In this document: positions 23,901-36,649 of the stretch, in pieces
Position numbering within the stretch: position 1 is the first letter of the stretch
Layout: every line of letters starts with the position of its first letter
Assembly (NCBI GenBank): GCA_037127255.1
Contig: JBANSL010000013.1
Coordinates: forward strand, 61,952,688 to 62,016,687
DNA: 64,000 bases
Direction of reading: 5' to 3'
Origin: Persicaria tinctoria
Lineage: Eukaryota > Streptophyta > Magnoliopsida > Caryophyllales > Polygonaceae
Notes under the pieces: model-generated
The model's database searches: none
Told to the model about the DNA's origin: nothing
What the model saw: the letters and a program-made list of their open reading frames with translations, nothing else
Translations under genes and position numbers: made by a program

Positions 23901-26900
23901 CAAAGTGAAACAAGGCGAATGTGGGAGCACCACAATAGGCATTTATTTTTTCTTTTTGATTTTATAGTTCAGTTGTTAGTGGTAAGCGGGACCTTATGTT
24001 TTCATTATTCTAAACCATACATAATTGATATGATTCTTTACCTTTTGAATAAGCATTTATATTTAAGGATTTTTGTGATGATGCTGAGCCAAATTAACCT
24101 CTACAAAATATTATAGGAAGAAGTACAAAAATGCACATGCAAAAGCCTAGTTCATAGAATATAAGGCCGAGCCCAAGCGCACTTAAGCCTCCGTAAGCCC
24201 AAGGCACCAGGTGTTGTGCCTGCCTTGGTCAAGGCGCATCAAGGGTGGCAAGGCACGCCCAAAGTGCACGAGGCGCTACTTAAGCCCCGGGCGGCGCTAA
24301 AAAGCTAAAGTCAATGGGCTTTTCTCTTTTTTCTTTTTTCCTTATTTTGGTTAATCATGATATATTGCATATCTGAGCTGACTTTGGATTCAATCTTTTC
24401 ATATTTTTTTTTAGTTGGATAATATTTTGTCGATTTTTTAAAAAGATTTTAGTAACTTTCTTTCGTCATAAACACTCAATCCTCCTCTCTGCCCTCCACA
24501 CCTCCAATTCTTCCTTTCTTCACTCTAGTTCTCTCCCTCCTTTCTCTTCCCTTCTTCCTCGTGGTGGAGTAATTGTGCTCCTTAGTTGTTGCTATCGGGT
24601 TCTTCCTTCTAAAAGAGGTAAAAAATTCTTTGCATATAACAATATTCATAATCGCTCCATGTCTCGACAATGGGGAAGAAGAGGATGGAGATGACATTGA
24701 TGATTTTGCATGGGCCACTCCCTAACTATATTCCTTCCCTTTCAGCTTGATTCTTTAATCTTCTATGCTTACACTTACAATTAGTACTTTGTGATGTTTT
24801 AGGCTTGGGTGTTTTACTATAATATATTTTCAATTTGGTTTTATTTCATCAAGGACGGGTTATATAGCATTAAACTTGAGTTTTAAGGTGTTTTTGAGAT
24901 GTTTTATGAAAAAGTCCTTGCCTTTGCTTATGAAGCCCGCTTAAGCTATAGTTATGTCTATTGCCTTGTGTCGCCTCTAACTTTTTAAAAGACCGATTCC
25001 TCTAAAATGTCTCTTTTGCATATTTGGTACTAGTTCTAGAAAATTCCGCTATGATATCTCTTTTGTACACTTATTAATAGCTTCTAGACAATTGAGTGCA
25101 TCTTTTCTAGTTTGTAGAATACACCCCCCTCCCCCACTTGAGATATGCTAGTAGTTTCTAGATTTTGGGTTTGGACCAAGTGTTTTTACCTATAAATATG
25201 TTAATGGGGCTGCTATGTAATTCATCTTTTCTCTATCAATCAAATACCTCTAACTTTTTAAAAGACCGATTCCTCTAAAATGTCTATTTTGCATATTTGG
25301 TACTATTTCTAGAAAATTCCGCTATGATGTCTCTTTTGTACACTTATGAATAGCTTCTAGACAATTAAGTGCATCTTTTCTAGTTTGTAGAATACACCCC
25401 CCTCCCCCACTTGAGATATGCTAGTAGTTTCTAGATTTTGGGTTTGGACCAAGTGTTTTTACCTATAAATATGTTAAGGGGGCTGCTATGTAATCCATCT
25501 TTTCTCAATCAATCAAAAGCCTCTTTATTGCACACTTTGGAGATCCTCCAACCCTATCAAATGTCTTCTCCATAAATAGGTCATTCCTTGATTTTTGACT
25601 CTCTTCTATTGCCTGCTCTATGCTTCTGCAACACTCCTTAGATATCAGGAGACCATGGACCGTTTTGCTGCAAAACTAGAGTCAGTGTACACTGCATCGG
25701 GGGGAAAAAGGATCAACATAATAAGTCATTCCATGGGGGGGATTCTGGTCAAATGTTTCATGTCCTTAAATGCTGAGGTAAAGGGTCTGAATTTTCAATC
25801 ATTAATTGACCTTATTAGCATCTTTATTGAGTTTGACTATTCTTTTTGGCATACACAGGTTTTTGAGAAGTATGTGAAAAACTGGATATCCATTGCAGCT
25901 CCGTTTCAAGGTACGCCTTATTGCATTTATCCCTAGCATACCGCTAATTATAATTGTTGGCTGGCATACAGTTTTTCTGCTTTTTCATTAGTATGTCAGT
26001 CACTTTTTCTATAGAAAAAATAGCACAAAGAATTTGGACCTAGCAAGTTAACAAAACCGGTTATAGTTGAAATGTTAAGTAGTGGGATGAGTAATATGAT
26101 GACGTGGTGCAACCAACAAAGTGGACGATATTTTTTTTAATCCACGTGGAGTTGGAAAATGGAATGGATGAAGTGGCGGCCTTCATAAAACTCCATGTGG
26201 AACCGAGCCCCCTCATGATGCCACCTTGGACGGATCTGCTTTTGTTTTCATAGTAGTAATAGATATAACTACCCCTAGTTCTATTCTCAATTAAATTCTT
26301 CTAGTTTTACAATAAATAGAATACTTTTTATTTTAAATCTTAACAAGACATTTACACCAATTAAACTCTCAGACTTTTGGGTGAAAAATGAGATTTATGT
26401 TGAATTAGATTAGGTTCTTCATAAAACGTAAGTATTTTTGTTTTTCTAAAACACCATCTTTCTTTGAAATGTTTTATGTGAAACCATTTCTCTTAAAACA
26501 TAAGTAATTGGCTGATGGAGTGAGGAGAATCTATAGGAAGTCAAAACAAACCAATGAATAGGAGATTGATCTGCATATGTCAAAAAGTATTTATGGATAT
26601 GTGATTTCCAATCTGCATAAAACTAAGAAGAAAATATAGCTTAATTTTCACCTCTAAGTAGATAAGCCTCCTGACCAAGGCACCTGGGCCTTGTCCAACT
26701 AAAAAGCTGAAACCCAAAACCTAATTACACACAGATTATCCCCTCTCTACAATTCCTTATTTATATCCAAGTGGCTAACCCTGGTTATCCACTTATCCTG
26801 CAACCGTTCCTGACTTCCCTAGGCCTTAATTCTGGCTGCTATTGGTATATAGAAGTCTTGGAATGTATCTTTGATTTCGTGTTGGTGTAGTTTCATCTAT

Positions 26901-29900
26901 GTAACCTTTGCCCTTGTCCAACTTCAGGCGCTTTGAATAACAATAAATGTAATTTCATAAAGCACTCACACTGATTCCTTCAAGTAACAATTTCATTTGG
27001 AGATCCTGTTGTATAATGTTAATGACAATTTCATTTGGAGATCCTGCATGTTGTTGAATGTAGATCCTTGATACACCCACTCCCACCGTTTCTCGGATGA
27101 CCTCATTTATAATCCTGTCGCGTCTAGTATGTCTGCACATGCACCTCATCCTCATCTCTGCCACAAAAAGCCTCTTTTATTGGGCTCTCGTTACCGCCCA
27201 ACACTCTTGCCCCATACAACAGAGCAGGCCTTATTACCACCTCGTAAAATTTGCCCTTAAGCTTTGGGGCACTTTTCTATTATATAAAACTTGTGATGCA
27301 ACCCTCCACTTTTGCCATCTCACCCGAATTCGGTGCTTGATATCCTTATCTACACCTCCATCACTCTACATCACCAAACCTAAATACTTTGCACAATATC
27401 CTCCCCAAGCATCATATCCCTTACCTCTACACTCGTCTCACCGAGATTGAATTCCACATATTCGGTCTTTGTCTTTTTGAATCTGAATAAACTAATACCG
27501 AATCGCACAAAGCACAAATCCTCTGCAAATCGATCATACAAATTTAACTTGCACTTGCAAAGACTCCTAACAATTGATTTGAATCAAGATTCATCCACAC
27601 ACAACACTCACGGGAACCGGCGTTGGAGAGCAGTACCTATGAAGAGAAGGCATGGGTGTTGTAGATCTAAAATTAGGGAGAGGGATCGGAAAGAAGAGGC
27701 CATAGAAGGGTAGTAGATTTGGAATTGGGGGGATTACTTGGTGGATGGTTGCGGACTAGAAGACGACGGTGGGATAAGGTCTGATCTCGAATGGGGAGAG
27801 ACTAGAGAGTACTTGGTGGGTGATTCAAAAACAATCAATTTCATTCCCAAATTTGTCCAACCAAACACAAACTTTGAATCATCCATTCCGATTACTGATT
27901 TTGATTACTTGGAATGGAATATGGATACTGACCCAGGCCTAACATACACCATGGGATTCCACTCTAAATATATCCTGATTTTGAGTACTTGGAATGGACT
28001 GAGGACTGAGCCTTGGCGTAAACTTACCCTTACTTGAAAGTAATCGGTCACTCCTCGTGGTGTATAGACAATTAGACACTAGTCCGAGCGCCTTCATACC
28101 TATCTTTGATGACTCTAGGGAGAGTTCTAGGTACCTCCTTCACTTCTAAGCACTTCCATAGTAGCTCTTTTTGCATTCTATCATAGGCTTTCTATAGGTC
28201 GATAAAAATCATATGCAGATTCTTCTTTTGTTCCCTGTACTTCTCTACTAGTTGCCTCATCAAATGCAATACTTATGTGGTCAACCTCTCTGTCATAAAC
28301 CCAAGCTGGTTTTCTTGCACGTGAACAAGCCTTCGCATCCTTAACTCTGTAACCCTCTCCCGGGCCTTCATTGTATGACAAAGAAGTTTAATGCCTCCGT
28401 AATTGTTGCATTGTTGCACATCTACTTCTGTTTTCTCCCCTAACAAGGAAGTAGTCAATTTGTGAACTGCCTGCCCAACTCTCGAAAGTAACTAGGTGCT
28501 TATCTCTCTTGGCAAAAGCATGAGTTTACAATGACAAACCTGAAACCCATCGAAAACTCCAATAGTGCGAGCCCGTTGTCGTTATGGACTGGTGATGAAA
28601 CCCAAGCCTCCATGGACGGAATCGTAACCATCACTACTCTGTCCTATATGATAGTTGAAATCACCACCTACTATATAATGCCTCTCACCAAGTAATCAAA
28701 CTGCTCCCAAAAATTCTTCTTTTCCTCCTCACTTTGATTCACTTGTGGCGCATATGCACTAATGACTTCAAGTACAGACCCCTCCACAACCACTTAGATT
28801 ACCATCATTCCGACGGTCTACCTTAACTACATGATCTCTCAAACTCTCACAAACAAGGATCCCGACTCCATTCCTTCTCCTGTAGTCCTATGGCTACCAC
28901 AACTTCCCTCCACAACCACTTAGATTACCATCGTTATCTCATTTTGACGGTCTACCTTAACTACATGATCTCTCAAACTCTCACAAACAAGGATCCCAAC
29001 TCCATTCCTTCTCCTGTTGTCCTCTGGGTACCACAACTTCCATCCATTGATTCCTCTTGCCTTCATCCCCACCCACTTAGTCTCATGAACACATGCAATC
29101 TCAATTCTGCTCTCTTTAAGGATTCTAATCAACTCAATAGATTTACCGGAATATTTTCACTCGGATGTCGGGCCTGCTCTAGATGGGTAGGGTCACGTAG
29201 ACGGGGTTGGGGTCGCATTTTGGGTCCCCTGGCTAGAGGGAGTAATTGGGGATACATCTGGGTTTAGGCGGGGGGACAAGGGCTTGGCTCTTGGGGCTGC
29301 TGTGGTGGGGGAGGGTCACGGAGATAGGGGGTTGGGGTCGGGTTTCGGATTCCGGGTTCAGGTGATGTGGGTCAAGCCGTAGATGCTGGTTTCTAGGGCG
29401 AGAGGGTGCGTCGAAAGTGGGGCAAGTCGGAGTTGGGGCGAGTTGGAGGGGTGATAGTGATTGGGGGTCGTGGTCGGGGCATATGTGGTCCGGGCAAGTG
29501 AGATCCAAGAGGGTTGGAGTTGGGGAGGTTGGCGGGTCTAACCATCTCGAGTTGGGGAGGTTGGCGGGTCTAACCAACGACGAGATCTAATGGCTTGGCG
29601 GCGACAGGATCCGGTGGACTGCTAGTCTGAGAGCGGGGCCGAGGAAGTGGGGATAGCGGTCAGGTGAGGGTGGGTACCGAAGGACGGCGCCGGTCCGCGA
29701 GAGGGACGTCGGGCGACTAGGCATCACCGGTGGATCTCGCTGTCTGGAGTGTGAGCGGGCGAAGGAGAGAGAAAGAAGAGAAAGGTAGAAGAATCCTGAA
29801 AAAAGATATTGAGATGAAATGAGAGTCACCCTCCCCCGTGAATGGTACAAGAAGTGGATATGAACACTTTTATCTGCACACTTTTTTGGCTTTGCAGTGA

Positions 29901-32900
29901 TAATTACAAAATGAATATTTTAAAATTGAGGTTTTGCAGTAAATCATCCCATTAGTTTGCAATTTTAAGGTCTCCCTGACTCAGACAAGAAGTTTATGCT
30001 CAATAGAGGCTTTCTAATAAATTGAAATGCCTAATCTTTTATCTCAAATATTTTCCATGAACTGATTCCCGGACAACTGTAATTTTTCCATCCATTTATG
30101 TTTTCTGAAGGAGCTCTTCTAAGAATTCCCTTATCTTTGGCAGGTGCACCTGGATATATAACATCTACATTCTTAAATGGAATGTCATTTGTTGATGGAT
30201 GGGAGCAGAACTTTTTCATATCAAAATGGAGCATGCACCAGCTGGTAATGTGCAGATCTTTTCTATGATTCTTTGGATAGCCTTCTGCGTTTATATCTGT
30301 AATTTGACCTGTTTCATTTTCTTGTATGTTATGGAAACTGCGTTCTAGCTTTAACTTATCCTTGTTAGCTGCGTTCTAAAGGCTTATCAGCTTTATAAAT
30401 CATTCTGTTTTTGATTAAGTTTTTCTTTTTAATAATTAAAGACTAATAAATGTTTATAACGTTTCATATTGATGCTAATGAGAATTTAGAGGCAAAAAAC
30501 ATTTTATGTATTTGTGTATATACATAGCTAGACTTCTATTAACTGAACCCCTCTGTGGGATATCAATCCGCACTCACTCAATGGTCTTTATTCAGGGGAA
30601 AAAACCTAGAATAACTAACTCATTATTTTCGTACACCTCGTTTTCAAGGTGATAAATATCATTTCCAGCTTGTCAAATTTATACCTTTGTTAAGAGTATA
30701 TCAGCTTCGGTGTGGGTATGCTTTATGGCATGCGAATCAATCTGTTCTGTGACTTTTCATCAGTAAAGTATTGCATGGGCTCTTTGCATTTATTCTTCAG
30801 ATTTTCCAGGATTATCATCCACCAAAGTTCCTCATAGATACCTCGAGTCATTTCACGATATTATACTTGAAAACCATATAATGTCAACAGAATTACACTG
30901 CCTGAATGTTCATCTTATTTTAACAGTTTATTATGCATTATCTGCAATAGAGCAAGCCTCGAGAATCACAACCTCCTAATCTTTTCTTCTTTGGTTAACC
31001 TTTTTTGCAGTTTGTGGATATTATTCTTGGGTATTATCCCTACGATTTCCTAATCTTTTCTTCTTCTTTGTCTCCGGAACATGCCACCCCAAGTATTGTG
31101 AAAGAATAAGCACAAATAGCATAGTTTGGTAGAAATATGTAAATAGATTAATATGTTAAATAGTTCGATTCCCCCGCTATAATCTTAATAAAATAAAAAT
31201 AATAATATTATAAAGTATAAATAAAAGTAAAAATCATAAAATTCTTTACCATAAATGTATCTTATAAATCTTTCAGAATTTAAAAAAAAATGTCATTTAA
31301 AGTATCATCCATAAATATAGATATTTTAAATCACTCATTAAAAATAATAATAATAATATCATTGTGACTTTGTTTAAATGCGATGCGGCATAATCAATAT
31401 CTAAAATGATATTGTTTATGTCACATCATTATAAAGGTTTATATATTAAGTAGTGTATATATATTAGATATTTATAATAAATAAAGATTTACATGTAGAT
31501 TAATATAAGGATTAGATTATATTAAATTCAATGTTTTGGATTAAGCTTAATAATTAATTAGTACATGTTAAAAATAAAAGAAAAACTGTGATTGATTTAA
31601 ATAGCTAAAAAAAGGTAGGGATGTCACCTAGGCTAAAACTCTTCTGTTGTGTATTATATCCATTTCCTCTCATGTACACCTGTGTCATAGGGTTGATATT
31701 GTTTGTTTTGGTCTAAACTCTATTTTGCATTTAGACTGAATGATTCAGTTGTGTAATTTCTATTTTTGTCTGTTATATCCATTTCCTCTCATGTGTACAC
31801 CAAAACTAGTGCCATAGATTGTTGTTGCTTTTCAAATCTATAAGAATATCCCAAGAGCTTCCAATAAGTTGCTTATGAGTTTTTTAGCATGTCATAATTT
31901 TCCTTTGGGGCAGTTGGCTCCAGTTTCTAAACTTGGGCCTTAATTAACTTTTGTAGGAGTTATGTGTAGTTTTTTTTCTTTGAATGAAGGTCATAACATG
32001 TAACTTATGTGATACTTCTCCAATGCTGTTTTGATTAGATACTTTATACTCAAAGCTTAAACAGTAATTTTAGCGTGTTGATCATTTGCTTAAAGCTTGC
32101 TATCAAGTGGCTCAGGTTTGTTGTCTGAAGCTCATATGGAAGTTTAAACTAGAACTCTTTTCTGTTTAGTATGTTCTATTTCTGGAACCCAAAAGATTTA
32201 TGGAAAAAATAATCAGCGTAAGATGGCAGAGACTTTGCAAATTTGTCAGAATAGGACACTTCTGAACTCATGTTGACATGAAACATTACACGTATTTTAT
32301 CTGATCGAATCCATTTATTTTTCCGGGTCAGATTTGCTTAATGATTGCCTAATAAGTTGCGTTTTCCAGCTTATTGAGTGTCCATCCATATATGAGTTGA
32401 TGCCCTCTTCTGAGTACGGCTGGGAACACCTTCCTCTTCTCCAAATTTGGAGAGAGAAACTTGAAGATAATAAGGATTCCAATGTCATTTTAGAGTCTTA
32501 TTCTCAGGATGAGTGTATCCAGATTTTCAATGAAGCTCTCTCAACTAACACGGTGAGTTTACTATCTAGACTATTGAGTCAGTTGCATTCTAAATATTAT
32601 GTGTAGGATTCTGCATTTATGCTAATGTCTTTTGATTAAATTCTGTCTCTCAATTTTTAGGTTGATTATCAAGGTTCTACAATTCCCCTTCCATTTAACT
32701 TGGAAATTCTGAAATGGGCCAATGAAACACGAAAGATACTGTCAGATGCAAAAGTTCCTGCTGGGGTCAAGTTCTACAATATTTATGGGACCAGTCTTGA
32801 TACTCCTCATATCGTTTGGTATTGTTTACAGAGTATATGATTCAGTGGTTTATTAGAATTGGAAGTAGTTATTTTATCCTCCCTAACCAAGTTCTGCTTT

Positions 32901-35900
32901 CTCTATGTTTTTTATCCTCAACACATATTTGTCATTGTAGTGCAGTTGGGGCGTTTGAGTGCCTTTTTACTTTGCTTTGGTTTTTAATATTTATTTTTAC
33001 ATATATAACCCAGATAATGTAATTTTTTGTAATCCTTGCAGCTATGGTAGTGAGGTATCACCAATTGTGGAACTGGAAGAACTTAGATACTTGCAGGTTT
33101 GTTTTTCTCATGGGGATTTTTTCTGCTAGACCTCTTGTTTGTTGTGGTGCAATTGTACAAAATGTGGACATATATTGTTGCCAGATTGTGAAAAGTATTG
33201 ACATAGATTAAAACAAACACGCAGTGACAATTTTGTAATCATTTGGACTTCTAAGTCCAAGTGCTTCTTTGCTACATTGCATTCTTGAATTTGAAAGATG
33301 CTATTTATTACATGGAGTAAATTGAAATAGGCGAGCAACATGGTTACATTGAAGAGAAATAGAAACTGTGTCACATAAAACTAGTTCAATAGCTGAAATT
33401 GTGTTGCATTTCAAATGCCCGAAATTTGTAATAGAAGCATTTTCTAGTACATCTTTTTTTATTTGATTAGTACCAAAGTTTTGTTTTTCCTTCCATGAAA
33501 TAGTTTAGGTTACTTTATCAGACAAATGTTTTATACTAAAAGATGAAAGTAAAATTTATCACTCCCTCTGTCTCGCAATGGTTCTTGTTTTAGAGTAGTA
33601 AACTTGTATAAAAAAAACATGTTTTAGCTATAGTTATTATCTTTGTAGGTAATGATTGCTCTTTTTATAGGTAATAATTACTGTCTTTAGGTGTTTTATC
33701 CTATCCTATAAAAGTAAAGGAAACATAGATTTTATTAATAAGTGTGCATAAAGCTAAAACAACAAGGTTTGCGATGAATAATTTTTACGGATTCTACCAT
33801 TTCTGAAACGGAGGGAGTATCTTATAAGACAAAGTGGTTTTACTCTATAAAAATTCATAGCAATATTTTTCAATGAGATTTTCTTTACCCAAAAAAAAAA
33901 TCAATGAGAGTTGGCTCAGTTTGACAATGCAATATTTTTCAATTATGCAGTTTTCTCAATTTGACAAATTAGTTTGTAGAATAGGCATGATAGTCATAAG
34001 TTCACATATTTGCGAAGTTGCCCTGATGCAGCTGGGTCCACCGTTGATTCAAAAGTAATATAATCTGTGTACACACTTTGCAACTTCTAATTAGGAATCA
34101 CTATGTGAGGGATATACCTTGTGTCAGGGATGATAGGATAATGTGCTATATTGTTTTGCTCATGCAGTAACTTGTGTACCAAGCATAACCACATATATAT
34201 AGTTGTATATTCTTTTACAACAACAACAATCCCAATACAATCCCGCTCTAAGCAGGGTCTTGGGGGTCGGTTGTGCGCACCCTTCCCCTCAACTACGTTA
34301 AGAAGGTGTTTTCAAAGTATTCCGATAGTGGCATATAGGGAAGAGAACACACATATGCATCCAAACACAACCATGCAAAGGCAATAAAATCGACAATAAA
34401 ACAAAATGATAAACAAAGGGTTCGAGAACATCGACTAAAAGACAATTTAAATTAAGGGAGCATTTTTTTTTTACTAGAGATCAGTGAGGGAAAATACTCT
34501 GTTTGATAGGTGAAGTGGGTTTGTGATAAGGAGGCATGATAATGCTCCCTTAATGGTCTTAGTTTTTAAGAATAGAGCTTGTAACCTTGGACAATTACCT
34601 TTTCTCTCCCATTTCCTCATTATATTTATTATGTTATTCTAATGTTACTCCTGTAAAAGAACAAGCAAAAGTAAGGAGGAAAAAGAAACCCGGCCAATGT
34701 TAATTTTCATTCCAAAAACTACCACATAATCAGACCTTATCTTCATATTTACATTATCAAATGTGTCTGACTGGCCACACCCTTAAATTCAGTTTTATGT
34801 TTTATATATTTTTGCATTTACAAGGTTTTTCATATAGAGCTTACTCCAACTTTGTTGATCAATTTATTTGTTGGTTTTTTATCCATCATTTCCATTGTTC
34901 ATGTTCAGATCCCCAAATCTGTTTTCTTTCATAACGGGTTTGTCTTAATGTGCAGGCTAATTATATTTGTGTTGAAGGTGATGGAACAGTTCCAATTGAA
35001 TCAGCAAAGGTAGTGAACTATTGGTATATTTTATTGAAAGTATTATGTTGCCATTTCAGTTAAACGCCTTGAACTTACAAACTAGCATGTTATTATTACA
35101 TGGTTTTCATACAGAATTTTTCTTTTGTTTCCTCTTCTGAAGATAGGGGATGGTTTATTAGTGAGTGACCAGGTGCTCGAATTCTTAGGTAGTAGGTTCT
35201 GAAGTTTTGACCATCATTCCTCAGATGATGAAGCACATCATATTTGTTGTACATACAGAAATAAAGTATGCTGAACAAACTGAAACACCTGGTCCCATAT
35301 CAGAATTTTGAAAAGATTTTGGGAATGGGTAAACAAGGCTTAGGTACCCTTGTTAAAAATAAGGGATCATTGGTACCTTCGGAAAGCCTGGGTGGCTAGG
35401 TGGACTTTCTATTAGCTGAAGGAACTCTTCCTTCTCCGAAAATTTTCTATGAGGAGCTTTGTTTGATTTCACATTCAGGCTCTTGAGCATTTACTAGCAT
35501 GATTAAAAAGCATACTTCAGAAGATAAATATGCTGGTGTTGGCATATCAATACGAGAGTATCTCCATTGTTAGATTTTTTTAATACAAAGTAGATGGTAG
35601 TTGGATTTTATTGTGGAGAAGTGGATTGGTTTGCTTATGCTGATGTTTAGATTCTTACAGTATCTGCAGCTGTCAAAACAAATATTGCCATAGCATGTGG
35701 TTTGACTTTGCTCTATTTTGATTCGAACAGGGTAACAGAGAACTATAATATGTGACTTTGAGCATTCATTTTTATTAATTTATTTCTTTATCAACAAATG
35801 ACTAGCGTTTGAAAATAATTTCCAAGCATGTGGAGATTTAAAACATGGACTGGAAGCATCCGTTTAAAGTTTAACTTGCCTTGGTAACAGGCAGATGGGC

Positions 35901-36280
35901 TCAACGCAGAAGCAAGAGTTGGAGTCCCTGGTGAGCACAGGGGAATCCTTTGTGAACGTCATCTCTTCCGGATTCTCAAGCATTGGCTAAAGGCAGGTGA
36001 ACCTGATCCATATTATGATCCGGTCAATGACTTTGTGATCCTGCCTACTGCTTTTGAAGTAGAAAGCCATAAAGAGAAGCAATTTCATATTGAATTTGTG
36101 AACGAGGAATGGGAGTTTGTCTCAGCTGATCCAGATGGGGAACAATGCAACCTGTTGGTTACGAATAAAGCTGCTCATCAACCATCTCAGCTTGATGTTT
36201 TTACTGCCGGCATCAACGACCTGAATCAAGCAAATCATTGCCTTGATTCACGAAATTCAAGTGTGACGGTGGGGGCATGA
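20938..36280 (+). CDS. LCAT4: Lecithin-cholesterol acyltransferase-like 4 (phospholipase A1-type), 11 coding exons
   Basis: Exons with matching phases: 20938-21136, 21380-21471, 23272-23390, 25642-25777, 25859-25910, 30144-30244, 32370-32552, 32661-32818, 33042-33096, 34956-35009, 35891-36280. The spliced frame is 1,539 nt (512 residues), close to the roughly 535 of the Arabidopsis homologue (At4g19860), and has no stop. Family landmarks are DPVLLVPGVAGSVL near the N-terminus, the nucleophile serine in ISHSMGG, the lid-like segment around APFQG, the catalytic Asp in VEGDGTVP and the His in GVPGEHRGIL. There is no signal peptide, which fits a soluble or peripheral lipase. Plant members hydrolyse glycerophospholipids rather than esterify sterols. 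Total intron length is about 13.8 kb, much of it transposon-derived. The symbol rests on remembered similarity only. Confidence 0.9.
21682..21921. mobile_element. Stowaway-type MITE
   Basis: The 240-bp element begins CTCCCTCTGTTT and ends AACGGAGGGAG (inverted terminal repeats). It is flanked by TA on both sides and lies in intron 2 of the LCAT-like gene. Confidence 0.85.
21925..23271. other. Rest of LCAT-like intron 2
   Basis: I see nothing coding. Around 22400-22680 a patch of plus-strand short direct words (CATTCACCATTTTTCATTCC) and minus-strand open frame looks like old repeat DNA. Confidence 0.4.
23391..25641. other. LCAT-like intron 3, repeat-rich
   Basis: No gene. At 24141-24300 is a G/C-rich dispersed repeat of the type CAAGGCGC / AGGCACGCCC, with a related piece near 24925-24975. 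The tandem duplication at 24974-25520 lies directly before exon 4. Confidence 0.45.
24974..25520 (+). repeat. 273-bp tandem duplication in LCAT-like intron 3
   Basis: The unit starting CCTCTAACTTTTTAAAAGACC at 24974 is repeated at 25247 with only scattered differences. It ends about 120 bases before exon 4. Confidence 0.9.
25911..26950. other. First part of LCAT-like intron 5
   Basis: No coding or repeat structure that I can name in this kilobase. It runs into the antisense RTE LINE. Confidence 0.4.
26955..29840 (-). mobile_element. RTE-type LINE, antisense in LCAT-like intron 5 (decayed)
   Basis: Three segments on minus match the plant RTE retrotransposon: endonuclease (28920-29132: RIEIACVHETKWVG, NGVGILV), reverse transcriptase (28181-28458: CNNYGGIKLLCHTMKARERV, QLGFM) with KTEYVEFNLG near 27445-27475, and the C-terminal end (26955-27164: AEMRMRCMCRHTRRDRI.NEVIRE). 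Frames are broken. About 27480-28030 is unrelated DNA, apparently a later insertion, and 28784-29035 holds a 126-bp tandem duplication of endonuclease sequence. The G-rich stretch 29160-29840, upstream in the LINE's own direction, is probably its 5' UTR. Confidence 0.7.
30245..32369. other. LCAT-like intron 6, AT-rich
   Basis: No gene and no clear mobile element. 31100-31600 is strongly A/T-rich. TCATTTCCTCTCATGT-type words occur twice (near 31667 and 31777). Confidence 0.4.
33562..33817. mobile_element. Stowaway-type MITE
   Basis: It begins CTCCCTCTGTCTC and ends GAAACGGAGGGAG. The right flank is TA and the left flank is CA, so the target duplication is TA with one change. It lies in LCAT-like intron 9. 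Confidence 0.8.
34205..34330 (-). mobile_element. SINE-like fragment
   Basis: CAACAACAA followed by TCCCAATACAATCCCGCTC, then GGGTCTTGGGGGTCGG and GTGCGCACCCTTCCCCTCAA, looks like an asterid-type TTG-tailed SINE read from its 3' end. It lies in intron 9. Family assignment is from memory of the pattern. Confidence 0.45.
35010..35890. other. LCAT-like intron 10
   Basis: Nothing recognisable in these 881 bases. Confidence 0.4.
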
Positions 36281-36649
36281 TAATGTTCATTTGCTTCTGC
36301 TATGTGTCTATATCAAAGCATGGTCGTCACAGGAGTTTAAACTTGAATTGCCTGTGCTGTATAAAGGTTTAACTTGTACAATGCAGTTATCTGGAGCGAA
36401 GTCTCTTGCTGTATATATTAGTATAAACTGTGAAAGAAATAGAAGTTACGGATATATCTCGTGTAAAAGAATAAAGCTATGCCTTGAACAAGAATATATG
36501 GTGGTTGTTTTCATCACAGGTTTCACAGAGGCCAGTCGGCCAGAGCCCCGAAATTGACGTCCGTTATCTGGTCAGACTTTTACACGAGTTTAACAGGAGG
36601 GAACTGTTGCAACTCAATAAAACGATGAGAAAATGGTACTCAATATACC

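Noticed and set aside
29233..29850. Proline-rich minus-strand frames
   Set aside because: The composition and position fit a LINE 5' UTR better than a gene.
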